Shown here in pieces: positions 5,473 to 13,716 of a stretch of DNA of 33,933 nucleotides. The stretch is from HO2-45-28 sp964574495. GTDB lineage: Bacteria > Patescibacteriota > Minisyncoccia > HO2-45-28. The position numbers and the translations under genes are program-made. Each line of letters opens with the position of its first letter. The first letter of the stretch is position 1. The stretch is from NCBI GenBank assembly GCA_964574495.1, contig CAZNNT010000005.1, positions 1 through 33,933 on the forward strand, given 5' to 3'. The notes beneath the pieces were generated by a model. That model was not told the DNA's origin and searched no databases. It saw only the letters and a list, made by a program, of their open reading frames with translations.

Positions 5473-6402
5473 TTAGCTACGGCTCGCGTAATAATCCTCG
5501 CGATATTTATTAAACATCTGCTGCAGTTTCAGGGTCAAGGGACCAACCGGAATTTCAAGGTCGTCTATTTTTTCAATGGGGATAACTCCGGTTGTAGAAG
5601 TCATGAGTGCGCCGTCCAGTTCTCCCGCGGCCAGCCTAAGATAACAAACGGACATTTGCCTCATCACAACCAAAAAAGATCTTTTACTGTCATTTTCCGC
5701 AAGTTCAAAAACCACTTTCAAAGTAATGCCGTCGAGCACTTGCGGATTATTACGGCCGTCATAAAGCGGCGGCGCGATCACCCTTCCATCCTTAAGCACA
5801 AAACAAACATTTGAACCGGTCGTCTCAAGTATTTCCTCGTCCGGCCATAAATACAAAATATCATGGTAGGGAATTTTTCCTTCCGAGTCCGGCTGTGACA
5901 CTGAAAATCGTTCCTTCGCTCCGAAAAAATAATCCGGCCTTTTTACGCTAGCCAACTGCCTTTCAAATTTTCGCGTCGCCAGACGCGCGAAACCTTCTTT
6001 TCTTTTCAGGCGAAAAACACGGGCATATAACAATGGTGAACCAATCGGATTCCAGCCGTCTAAAGTTTTACCGGCCGTGCAATGAAGATGGACAATCGAT
6101 TCTTCAAAGCCGTTTTTTTCAAGCAGTTCGCCGAGCCGCGCTTCCAAATCGTCGCTTGCGATAACTTCAATTTTTGAAAGGTCTATAATTGCTTCTCTTG
6201 CAGAATGTTGAAGGCGTTGAAAATGGTCTAGCCAGTGAAAAATCTTTCGTCCTCTGGCCTCCATAACTTCCAAAACCGCCCAACCGCGAAGAAGACCAAG
6301 GTCATTAAAAGGCACGCCCACGTATGGCTCGCGCAATCCTTCGGTATCATGAATAACTCTTCCGATAAGCACGAATCTCCCTACTGCCTGCCCTTTTTCC
6401 AT
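5473..6402 (-). CDS. Class IV PLP-dependent aminotransferase (branched-chain or D-amino-acid type)
   Basis: The 309-residue product has the fold-type IV signature: the LGLLRGWAVLEVMEARG strand near 35-51, HFQRL (60-64), the PLP lysine in SVKRPDYF (K154), and the ILETTGSNVCFV motif with E193 that contacts the cofactor ring. Branched-chain aminotransferases, D-amino-acid transaminases and aminodeoxychorismate lyase all share these motifs; I cannot choose between them. An AAGGAGG site lies 5 nt before the ATG, and a terminator follows. Amino-acid transamination enzymes are sparse in this lineage, so the substrate would be of interest. Confidence 0.85.
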   Translation of the reverse strand: MEKGQAVGRFVLIGRVIHDTEGLREPYVGVPFNDLGLLRGWAVLEVMEARGRKIFHWLDHFQRLQHSAREAIIDLSKIEVIASDDLEARLGELLEKNGFEESIVHLHCTAGKTLDGWNPIGSPLLYARVFRLKRKEGFARLATRKFERQLASVKRPDYFFGAKERFSVSQPDSEGKIPYHDILYLWPDEEILETTGSNVCFVLKDGRVIAPPLYDGRNNPQVLDGITLKVVFELAENDSKRSFLVVMRQMSVCYLRLAAGELDGALMTSTTGVIPIEKIDDLEIPVGPLTLKLQQMFNKYREDYYASRS

Positions 6403-6455
6403 TTTTCCTCCTTAAATGAAGGTGGGAAACTACTCTGAAGAAAAGTTAATATAGA

Positions 6456-6510
6456 TTTGTGCCGGCGTCAATCCGGCTTGCCCCGTTCTAGCGGGGCTTG
6501 CCCCGTTCTA
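6456..6510. repeat. 55-bp repeat, copy 1, left of the assembly gap
   Basis: Identical over 55 bases to 6611-6665. Each copy contains a GCCGG...CCGGC hairpin and two GCTTGCCCCGTTCTA units that form GCCCCG/CGGGGC hairpins. Confidence 0.85.
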
Positions 6511-6610
6511 NNNNNNNNNNNNNNNNNNNNNNNNNNNNNNNNNNNNNNNNNNNNNNNNNNNNNNNNNNNNNNNNNNNNNNNNNNNNNNNNNNNNNNNNNN
6601 NNNNNNNNNN
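6511..6610. other. Run of 100 N: assembly gap
   Basis: Exactly 100 unknown bases, the usual placeholder for a gap of unknown size, between two identical 55-bp sequences. Any frame drawn across it is meaningless. Confidence 0.98.
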
Positions 6611-6665
6611 TTTGTGCCGGCGTCAATCCGGCTTGCCCCGTTCTAGCGGGGCTTGCCCCGTTCTA
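6611..6665. repeat. 55-bp repeat, copy 2, right of the assembly gap
   Basis: Identical to 6456-6510. It ends in the stop codon of the endonuclease III gene (6665-6663); the hairpins AACGGGGC/GCCCCG that follow may serve as its transcription end. Confidence 0.85.
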
Positions 6666-7295
6666 ACGGGGCGCTCCAGGGCAAATGTCCTTCAAAATCG
6701 CTCCCGCTTTTTCGCGATTCGCTTTATTTTTCATTGCTCTATTGTATTCAATAATCATATAGGTCAACTTAAACCAATCTTTTTTCTGGAATAATTCCAT
6801 CAAATCCTGCTCAATTTTTACGGGGTCATGATGGCTTGATAATCCGCAGTAATTGGCGAATTGGCGAACATGAGTGTCAACCGCAATGCCATCAACAATT
6901 CCGTAGGCGTTGCCCAAAACAATGTTTGCGGTCTTCCGTCCCACGCCCGGAAGTTTGACCATCTCGGCCATGCTCTTTGGAAGTTTTCCGCCGTATTTTT
7001 CATCAATGATTTTTGCAGCGCCCATTATGCTCTTGGCTTTGGCTCTATAAAATCCGGTTGATTTTATTTCTTGTTCAAACCGCGCGCGATTGGCGCAGGC
7101 GAAATCGCGAGCGGTTTTATATTTTTTGAAAAGTTTTTCCGTTACCTCGTTAACTTTTTTATCCGTGCATTGCGCCGAAAGTATTACCGCGACCAAAAGC
7201 TGGATATGGTTGCCATAATTAAGCCGGATTTTGGCGCCGGGGTAAAATTTTTTAAGCCGACGCAAAATTTCCGCGGCCTTTTTCTTTTTATTCAT
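6663..7295 (-). CDS. nth: Endonuclease III-like DNA glycosylase/AP lyase without the usual iron-sulfur cysteines
   Basis: The 210-residue product matches Nth in length and order: helix-hairpin-helix LPGVGRKTA with catalytic Lys121, and VDTHV with Asp140. These remove oxidised pyrimidines and cleave the abasic site in base excision repair. In E. coli the C-terminus binds [4Fe-4S] with C-x6-C-x2-C-x5-C; here that region (YNRAMKNKANREKAGAILKD then ICPG) keeps one Cys only, so the cluster is probably absent. There is no Shine-Dalgarno site. The last codons overlap the 55-bp repeat beside the assembly gap, so the exact C-terminus depends on correct assembly. Confidence 0.92.
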   Translation of the reverse strand: MNKKKKAAEILRRLKKFYPGAKIRLNYGNHIQLLVAVILSAQCTDKKVNEVTEKLFKKYKTARDFACANRARFEQEIKSTGFYRAKAKSIMGAAKIIDEKYGGKLPKSMAEMVKLPGVGRKTANIVLGNAYGIVDGIAVDTHVRQFANYCGLSSHHDPVKIEQDLMELFQKKDWFKLTYMIIEYNRAMKNKANREKAGAILKDICPGAPR

Positions 7296-7315
7296 ATGTA
7301 TATTTATATTTTAAA

Positions 7316-7346
7316 CAAAAAAGCGACCGGAAAAAATAGGTCGCTA
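7316..7346 (-). terminator. Terminator after the dehydrogenase gene
   Basis: AGCGACC (7322-7328) pairs with GGTCGCT (7339-7345), followed by TTTTTTG on the minus strand. It lies between the dehydrogenase and nth, so nth needs its own promoter. Confidence 0.8.
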
Positions 7347-7356
7347 TTTTCAAAAA

Positions 7357-8616
7357 TTAAGATAGGATGGCTCGTTCAATGTGACGCGGCGGACGAGCTC
7401 TCCACACTTCCCTTTTTGCAATCTCAAGCGCGATGGAGCGCGAATCGCGGCCGGTCTGTTTCGCTTTTTCAAGAACAAAACGGGTATTATGCCCGACAAC
7501 CCGCTTGGCATAAGCCAAACCCTCTTCCGGCGCGCCGCCCGCGTATTCCACATAAACCGAGGCCGAAGCGCCGGCATTAACGACAAAATCCGGAACGGTA
7601 ATTTTCCCTCTTTCCCAAAGCGCCCGCTCAGCCGGTTCCGTCACTCCGAGATTTGCTCCCTGTAAAATTACCCGAGCGCGAATTTTTCCTACATTATCCT
7701 CACGAATCTGGCGCGTCTCGCTTGAGGCTAGCGCTAGTATGTCAACATCGGCAAAAAGTTCTTCGCCGGGATTCAAACGACCGGTCGCAAACGAATATCC
7801 GCGAAGATCACGGCAGCGCGAGATATGGTCAAGAGTTCCGACTGGTTCGAAACCTCCGGCAATGAAATGACACTGAATTACTCCTCCGAATCTTGGGTCG
7901 GCAATAATAGTTACTGTCGGCCGCTCGCCGACGCGAAACTCCTTAAGCCCCTTCATAAATCCCTGACCGACTGCGCCAAAACCTTGAATAGCCATAGTCG
8001 TTTTTGAAGAATGAAATTCAACGCCCGCGTATTCACACATCGCGATCAGCGCTTCAATAGAAGCAACACCGGTAATTCCCATCTCATCATACGGAATTCC
8101 GCCGAGATCCCGCGGCTTGCCCGTTGAGACAAGCGGATCATTCAATTCTTCCACAACCGCGCGCGTTGCCCATTCGGCAAGACCAACATCAAGGCCGAAT
8201 ATGTATTTTTTAGGGATGAGACCGGCATTATACAACGCTCGCGCCCAGCCGCGTAAAACTTTTTCAGCATCAGGATGTTTTGAATCAAAATCAATTCCGC
8301 CTTTTGCGCCGCCCCATGGACTATATTCCGGTTTCTCGCCGATAGGCACGCAAAAAACCTGCTTCCAGGTCATAACACGGCCCTTTTGCAAAGTAACCGA
8401 GAGATCGCATCCGGCATACATTGCCGTACCGCCCTTGCCGGTGCCAGTAGGACTGCGCCAGGTGTTATCAACGACAAGCCAGCCGATTTTTTCTTGTTTG
8501 GCTGATTTACGAGGATTGAAAACTTCATACACGGCTTCCGGGCCAAATTCGTCAGCGGGAAAATCAAGAACCGGTCTTAATTTTCGCACTTTGTAATGCG
8601 GGATTTGAAGCACCAC
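7357..8616 (-). CDS. Glu/Leu/Phe/Val dehydrogenase family protein
   Basis: The product of up to 419 residues has the family's features: MTWKQVFCVPIG with substrate Lys85, WGGAKGGIDF with catalytic Lys105, GLDVG with Asp143, and the Rossmann motif GFGAVGQG (212-219). Such enzymes oxidatively deaminate an amino acid with NAD(P)+, or run in reverse to fix ammonia. Which amino acid is used cannot be told. Two GTG codons stand in tandem (8616 and 8613); the AAGGAGG site is only 2-3 nt from the first and about 5 nt from the second, so 8613 is the likelier start. A terminator follows the gene. Confidence 0.9.
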   Translation of the reverse strand: MVLQIPHYKVRKLRPVLDFPADEFGPEAVYEVFNPRKSAKQEKIGWLVVDNTWRSPTGTGKGGTAMYAGCDLSVTLQKGRVMTWKQVFCVPIGEKPEYSPWGGAKGGIDFDSKHPDAEKVLRGWARALYNAGLIPKKYIFGLDVGLAEWATRAVVEELNDPLVSTGKPRDLGGIPYDEMGITGVASIEALIAMCEYAGVEFHSSKTTMAIQGFGAVGQGFMKGLKEFRVGERPTVTIIADPRFGGVIQCHFIAGGFEPVGTLDHISRCRDLRGYSFATGRLNPGEELFADVDILALASSETRQIREDNVGKIRARVILQGANLGVTEPAERALWERGKITVPDFVVNAGASASVYVEYAGGAPEEGLAYAKRVVGHNTRFVLEKAKQTGRDSRSIALEIAKREVWRARPPRHIERAILS

Positions 8617-8683
8617 TGCCTCCTTTCTTTCATATAAAAAACAACCTCGCTTATCCTAATTGAGCGGCGTAAAAAAGTAAAGA

Positions 8684-11600
8684 TTATAACGGGTCCGGAT
8701 CAGTGATTATACCGCCGCAATTGCAATTCGTAAGATCAATAGAATAACCGCTTGAAGCCGCGATATCTTTTTCATTTCCGGAAAAAGTCATGTTTTCCAG
8801 AGTTCCGTCGGCGCCGACGACTCTTAATCCCGCAGCGTTATCCGTGACTTTCTGGGTGTGGTTACGTATCGTTGTATTTTTAACGGAAAACAAATTGGCG
8901 GTCGGCGCGAAACGAATTCCGTTTTGGAAATTATTTTCTATGACAGCCGTATCAATTTTAGCCGCGTCGGCCGCAATCCAAAGGCCGGCTTTATTATCCG
9001 TGTTAACACCGGTCGTCTTTCCGCCGGCGTAGCGCAAAGTAAAACCCCGCATATCCAAAATGCCGCCGTCTTCAATCACGATTCCATACCAGTCGCCCGC
9101 CAGCGGAATGTTTACGGCATTGTCGGTATTTCCGCCCGCGCTGTCGTCATAAAGCGAAGTAAAAATAAGATCGGACGCGCTTGAATTGTTGGAGAATATT
9201 TTCCCGCCGTTTTTGATTGTTAACTTTCCGGCGGCATTATTAAAATCGGCGTGTCCCTTCACGACAATCTGCGGCTCAAAAGCCAGGGTTGTGCTGGCAA
9301 GCACATTAACTTCATTTTTAATCAGATACGCAAGCGAATTGGATTTAAGAGTCGTCGTTCCGACCGCGCTTGAAGTTATGTCACCCGTAAGAACTACGGC
9401 GTTAAACGCGTTTCCGGAGCCGCTATTTGCGCTGAATGAGGCGACTGCGCCCGAACTTTCAACGGCCGAAACAGAATTATTGTTAAAAGTATTTGAAGAA
9501 ATGATTGCTTGCGGCGCGGATGAAATGTAAATCCCATAACGATTATTTTCAAAAGTATTTCCGCTGATGGTCGGCGAGCCGCCCGCAACTCTTAAGCCCG
9601 CCGCTCCCGGACTAAGACCGGAATCGGAATTTGTGCTGTTTCTAAAAATAGAATTATTTGAAACGGAGCTTACCGAATTCTGCTGAAGTAAAAGCCCGTG
9701 GCCGTTTGAATATTCAACGGTAACGGCGTCAAAAGTCGCGTTCGTATTATCAACTGCGACCATCGCTTTATAAGTGGAATTTGAAAACCATCTGCCGCCA
9801 TAGCGAATAATGGCGTTGGCAAATGAGGAATTCTGGCTGGTTGATTGAATTAAAATCTGCTGCCAGCTGCCCGCTACGGGACAGACAGCGGTTGAGGAAG
9901 CGTTTGACGGATCGCATATTCCATCACCGTTCATGTCTCCGCCGTAATCATCGTCTTCAAAGGCGGTAAAAACAATGGGACTGGCCGCCGTGCCATCGGC
10001 GATAATTTTTCCTGAAATTATAAGCGAGGGTTCGCTCGGCGTAACGAATTTTATCACTACTCCCGGCTCAATTGTTAGAGTTGAGCCCGCCGCGACAGTT
10101 ATGTCATCACGGCCGATAAGATACGGGGAATTTTGTTTGGTAAGAGTTTTGTCGGAAGAAATTGTTGTCTGAACGCTTACCAAAAAACTGACGCTGTTTT
10201 TTGATTTTGGCGTGCCTTTTATTTGCTGACCCGAAGCATCAACGCCGTTTAAAATAAATTCGCCGACGGCGGTAGCCCAGTTTGCAGCACTTGTACCCGC
10301 GGCTTTGGAATCAACGCGCTCCATTGTTTTTTTGGCAGTATTATCGCCCGCGCACCAATTAGAACAATTTGCGACCTCATCAATGGTCGTGGTCGCGCCG
10401 CTTATAACGCGCTCAAGAAACAGGCGCTCGCCGCCGTTATTCAGCGCCCAACTTGCGCCGTCATTGCCGTATGGCGTCTGATCTGCGGCGACATCGCTTA
10501 CGGTCAAGTTGTCTTTCCGCTCCAAAAGATAATATCCTCCCGCGGAAATTGTGCCGGTTAAAGTTATTGACGGAGTGTTATCCTCGGCTCTTAAAATCCA
10601 CAAGCCGGCAAAATCAATGTTTTGCGCCGAATTGTTCTTCAATTCAAGCCATTCGTCTTCGGTTGATGACGCCGTGCCCATCCAGGCGATTTCGTTTATG
10701 ACTACCGGAAGGGAGGCGGTTTCTATGGTTTTTGATTTTTCTATTTGATTGCCTGCCGCGTCGGCGGCCTTAACCGTGAAAGTGTATGCCGTGAAATCGT
10801 TTAAAAGTTCCGATGTTTCAACGCTTGAAGTCGCGCCGAATGTTTTTGGAAAACCGACGCAAGACGCGCCGTTTGTTTCGCAATTTAATTCGTAGCTTGC
10901 GAGGTCTTCGGCCGTTGACGACCATTGCAAGGTTGCCGCAGTTGAAGTTGAAAGGCATCCTGACGAGAACGAGTTTGCGCATTCTATTATTGAAAAATTT
11001 AAGTCGGGTGAAGTTGTATCAGCCGGCTCTTCCGGCTCCGGTTCCGGTGAAGCCAAGTTGGCCGAACCTCCTCCGCCAATGGCGCCCCCTCCCGAAGGAA
11101 GCGCGACCAAACCGTATTGGTCACGAATGCCATTATTTTCCGCCGCTTTTTTCTTGCCACTATTCTCTTCGCCCCCTTCAACCCCTTCGGTTTCAACATC
11201 AACCACTTCAATCCCCTTCACCTCAACCCCCTCTTCACTTTCAGCCACCTCTACATCCTCGTTTCTTTCTACCTCCTCTCTCGTTTCATCCTTTTCAACC
11301 TCTTCGACCCCTCCACCTAAAATCTGCGTAGCAACAACCGCTTTCTGTCCGCTTGGAAGTCGAACTTCCAAATCGTCTTCTAAATCTGCCGACGTTACGC
11401 TTGAACCGTAAAATGTGGCAGCAAAACTAAAAATTTTATTTTTTGTATTATCAAAAATTTTCTGCGCCCAGGTTTTATTTTTGTTGTATAAAACTTTTGT
11501 TTCTTTTTCTTTCTCAATTTCGTCAAAAAATAGTTTTATGACGCCCGCCCCGTGCAAAACAGCTTGTTTGGAAAGACGAGACCAGTAATTAGATAATACG

Positions 11601-12484
11601 ATGTAGTCCGTATCTTCAAGTGTAGGTTTATTATTTTCCGAAAAATCCTTCTGCCAATCAGATGTCTCCGGCAATACAACTAATTTAATAATATTCCCTA
11701 GATTATCTTCGGAAACACCAAAAATATAAAGTTTACCGTCACTTAAAATTATTTTTTCTTTTTTAATCACGGATGGCGATAAATAATTTTTATCAAATAT
11801 AGTATCCTTACTAAAAAAATTATTATTTGAATATTTGGCTAAATTATAAAAATAATCATCCAAATTTGTAAAAATAACCGGTCTTTGACCTTTTAACTTT
11901 GAAACTATGTCTATATTCTGAACATCAAATTGTTTTGTCCATGCTTCATACGGACTTCCCAAATCCAAAACCGGCGGATGCGGATCATTACGAGTGTGGT
12001 CGGGAACGCTTGCATCCTGAATTAAATGTAAAATGTGCCCAAGTGTTTTTAATCCCCTCTCCTTATCGCCCCACGCGTATTCATAAATCGCGCGCTCCCA
12101 GGAATAATCAGAGTCAGCAGAATACAGCTCTTTTACTTCACCAAGGCCGACTGAAGCAAAACCCGCCTGGTCAAAAGTGGCCCCAGCCCATTCTTTTGAA
12201 CTTAACTGTCCCCAAAGTCCCCTTTCATAAACAGGGTCGTAAAAATGACGCAGCCAGCGGGGCGCGGCGTCTTCGTCAATGCTTCCTTGTTTTATCAACT
12301 CTTTTTCCGCATCGGTAAATGACAATTCCGTAAAGTTCAGATTAAAAAAATTAACGGTTTCTCGAGTTAAAGCCGGGTGCGTTGTTTGGTCGCTATAAGC
12401 CAATAAAAAAATAGGCCACAATAAAAGAATTGTGACCGCGGTTGAAAAAATCATGGCCTTTTTTACATATCTATAATTTTCCAT
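8684..12484 (-). CDS. Large exported protein: phospholipase C/P1 nuclease-like, lamin-tail and beta-helix regions
   Basis: The 1266-residue product starts with a signal or anchor segment (about 10-30). Residues 30-330 resemble zinc-dependent phospholipase C/P1 nuclease: THPALT with His36, EDAAPRWLRHFYDP with His80, and GHILHLIQDASVPDHT with His150, His153, Asp157 and His163. A very acidic linker (393-440) and Gly/Pro linkers follow, then a lamin-tail domain from about 594 (VVINEIAWMG, EWLELKN) and, from about 760, right-handed beta-helix repeats (SGNTFENNRYGIYIS type). It is probably displayed on the cell surface; substrate unknown. The first ATG lies 22 nt inside the previous gene; the later ATG at residue 11 is possible but would lose the basic KK before the hydrophobic core. 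Confidence 0.85.
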   Translation of the reverse strand: MENYRYVKKAMIFSTAVTILLLWPIFLLAYSDQTTHPALTRETVNFFNLNFTELSFTDAEKELIKQGSIDEDAAPRWLRHFYDPVYERGLWGQLSSKEWAGATFDQAGFASVGLGEVKELYSADSDYSWERAIYEYAWGDKERGLKTLGHILHLIQDASVPDHTRNDPHPPVLDLGSPYEAWTKQFDVQNIDIVSKLKGQRPVIFTNLDDYFYNLAKYSNNNFFSKDTIFDKNYLSPSVIKKEKIILSDGKLYIFGVSEDNLGNIIKLVVLPETSDWQKDFSENNKPTLEDTDYIVLSNYWSRLSKQAVLHGAGVIKLFFDEIEKEKETKVLYNKNKTWAQKIFDNTKNKIFSFAATFYGSSVTSADLEDDLEVRLPSGQKAVVATQILGGGVEEVEKDETREEVERNEDVEVAESEEGVEVKGIEVVDVETEGVEGGEENSGKKKAAENNGIRDQYGLVALPSGGGAIGGGGSANLASPEPEPEEPADTTSPDLNFSIIECANSFSSGCLSTSTAATLQWSSTAEDLASYELNCETNGASCVGFPKTFGATSSVETSELLNDFTAYTFTVKAADAAGNQIEKSKTIETASLPVVINEIAWMGTASSTEDEWLELKNNSAQNIDFAGLWILRAEDNTPSITLTGTISAGGYYLLERKDNLTVSDVAADQTPYGNDGASWALNNGGERLFLERVISGATTTIDEVANCSNWCAGDNTAKKTMERVDSKAAGTSAANWATAVGEFILNGVDASGQQIKGTPKSKNSVSFLVSVQTTISSDKTLTKQNSPYLIGRDDITVAAGSTLTIEPGVVIKFVTPSEPSLIISGKIIADGTAASPIVFTAFEDDDYGGDMNGDGICDPSNASSTAVCPVAGSWQQILIQSTSQNSSFANAIIRYGGRWFSNSTYKAMVAVDNTNATFDAVTVEYSNGHGLLLQQNSVSSVSNNSIFRNSTNSDSGLSPGAAGLRVAGGSPTISGNTFENNRYGIYISSAPQAIISSNTFNNNSVSAVESSGAVASFSANSGSGNAFNAVVLTGDITSSAVGTTTLKSNSLAYLIKNEVNVLASTTLAFEPQIVVKGHADFNNAAGKLTIKNGGKIFSNNSSASDLIFTSLYDDSAGGNTDNAVNIPLAGDWYGIVIEDGGILDMRGFTLRYAGGKTTGVNTDNKAGLWIAADAAKIDTAVIENNFQNGIRFAPTANLFSVKNTTIRNHTQKVTDNAAGLRVVGADGTLENMTFSGNEKDIAASSGYSIDLTNCNCGGIITDPDPL

Positions 12485-12936
12485 ATGCCATTTTTATTGT
12501 TTTTGCCAATACTTATTATTAGAGAAACTATATTCTCCTTATTCGTAACAACAAAAAGTGCTCTGTCTCTTTCTTCTTTAGATTTTTCAGCTCGCAAAAT
12601 GTCTAGAATCATTGCATCTAAATTATTATTGGACTTGACTTTTTCCATATTGCTTAACCACTCCCCCTGTTTATCCACCACAAAATATTTGCTCGCCAAT
12701 TCTATATCACCCGCTTTAAGGGCATCAATAAATAATTGCAAAGTTTCCTCCGGAGTTTTGCCTCCGTAAGTATCCTCTGCATATTGCCTTTCCAGATTTT
12801 TGTAATAACGAATTGCTTTCTGCTCCGGGCTAAAATAATAATTTAGCGCATAAAGCCCGCCCATCGCAAGCGCAACAATCATCACAAACCCCCCAATAAA
12901 TTTTAAAGATGTCTTATTTATCATAAAAATACCCAT
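12463..12936 (-). CDS. Small membrane-anchored protein, function unknown
   Basis: The 157-residue product has one N-terminal membrane helix (about 12-32) and a soluble domain outside it. The soluble part has EETLQLFIDALKAGDIELASKYFV, the helix pattern seen in NTF2-like/DUF4878-type small exported domains. The likely start is either M1 or the internal Met5; neither has a Shine-Dalgarno site. Its end overlaps the start of the 8684-12484 gene by 22 nt, so the two are probably translated together and may act at the cell surface. It lies just downstream of the RAYT transposase and a REP palindrome pair that covers the space before its start codon. Confidence 0.6.
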   Translation of the reverse strand: MGIFMINKTSLKFIGGFVMIVALAMGGLYALNYYFSPEQKAIRYYKNLERQYAEDTYGGKTPEETLQLFIDALKAGDIELASKYFVVDKQGEWLSNMEKVKSNNNLDAMILDILRAEKSKEERDRALFVVTNKENIVSLIISIGKNNKNGIWKIIDM

Positions 12937-12937
12937 C

Positions 12938-12987
12938 TGGTCAGAGCTAAGCTCTTGTCATGATTGGCAAGAGCTTAGCTCTGACCA
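12938..12987. repeat. REP palindrome pair A, covering the 3' end of the transposase gene
   Basis: TGGTCAGAGCTAAGCTCTTG (12938-12957) and its exact reverse complement (12968-12987) with a 10-bp loop. The right half is coding: it gives the last residues WSELSSCQS of the transposase. Confidence 0.9.
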
Positions 12988-13629
12988 ATCCGTTATAAAT
13001 TTCCAATAATCTTCAATATTGTTATCAAAATACTCCATTATAGGTTTATTATCAACTATTGATGATAAACCCGTCTTGTGTCCTAAATAATCAGGCAAAC
13101 TAGACCATTTATACTCTTTCAAAAACTTCTCTGCCCCCAATTTATCCTCAACATATCCACGCTCTTTCCACATCGGGTCAAAAAGTTCCAGTGAATTTAA
13201 ATGGACATAACGACTTGCGTGAGTAAATTGGACGTCATCTGCAGAAAGAATGGCCTTAAATGTTCCACCAAATAATGAACCGGTGCGATTATACTTCGTA
13301 TTAAAATAAAGAGCATAACTCGTTTGAAGCCGATGTAAAAAAGTACTAATGCCTCCTTTTTGTGCCTCTTTTAATAAAAGATGGAAATGCGTTGGCATAA
13401 GACACCAAGCAACTATTTCCACCAAAACATCTCCGTCTCTGCTGACAAGAGCTAAGCTCTTGTCAGGAAGACGGTCAAAACGCATCGGGCGTCCAGAATC
13501 ATCGTTCAGACCATAAAGCGAAAGTATAAACCGTAATCTGTCGCTATCATCCGTAAAAATGATCTTTTTATCCACGCCGCGATTAAAAACATGGTAATAC
13601 TCCCCCTCTATAAATGGCACTAATCTCAT
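12958..13629 (-). CDS. REP-associated tyrosine transposase (RAYT, IS200-like Y1)
   Basis: The 223-residue product has the Y1 HUH signature: MPTHFHLLLKEA (the His-x-His metal site near residues 81-83) followed by the helix FLHRLQTSYALYFNTKY with the candidate catalytic Tyr, and the family motifs YYHVFNRG near the start and ASRYVHLNS later. RAYTs nick and move short REP palindromes. Four palindromes with the same core surround it (12938-12987, 13649-13703, 14441-14496) or lie within it (13442-13466), so enzyme and substrate fit together. The ATG at 13629 is preferred over the upstream TTG. No terminal repeats of a whole IS element are seen, so it appears domesticated or fixed. Confidence 0.9.
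   Translation of the reverse strand: MRLVPFIEGEYYHVFNRGVDKKIIFTDDSDRLRFILSLYGLNDDSGRPMRFDRLPDKSLALVSRDGDVLVEIVAWCLMPTHFHLLLKEAQKGGISTFLHRLQTSYALYFNTKYNRTGSLFGGTFKAILSADDVQFTHASRYVHLNSLELFDPMWKERGYVEDKLGAEKFLKEYKWSSLPDYLGHKTGLSSIVDNKPIMEYFDNNIEDYWKFITDWSELSSCQS
13442..13466. repeat. REP palindrome B inside the transposase coding sequence
   Basis: CTGACAAGAGCT-A-AGCTCTTGTCAG is a perfect palindrome around one central base. It is in frame and encodes PDKSLALVS of the transposase, upstream of the HUH motif. Confidence 0.85.
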
Positions 13630-13648
13630 CAAAATAGTTTATCATACT

Positions 13649-13703
13649 CCAAGAGCTAAGCTCTGACCAGTTATCCACAGCTTGGTCAGAGCTTAGCTCT
13701 TGG
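13649..13703. repeat. REP palindrome pair C upstream of the transposase
   Basis: CCAAGAGCTAAGCTCTGACC on the left and the exact inverse on the right, with a 13-bp loop that contains TTATCCACA, an exact DnaA-box sequence. It lies between the transposase start and the stop of the TPR gene. Confidence 0.9.
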
Positions 13704-13716
13704 CTTTTGGTGCTTA

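Noticed and set aside
6457..6794. Open frames running through the N block
   Set aside because: They are built on unknown bases and the 55-bp repeat, and overlap the nth gene on the other strand.
10813..11331. 172-codon plus-strand frame
   Set aside because: It is a shadow of the acidic and Pro-rich linker of the 1266-residue surface protein.
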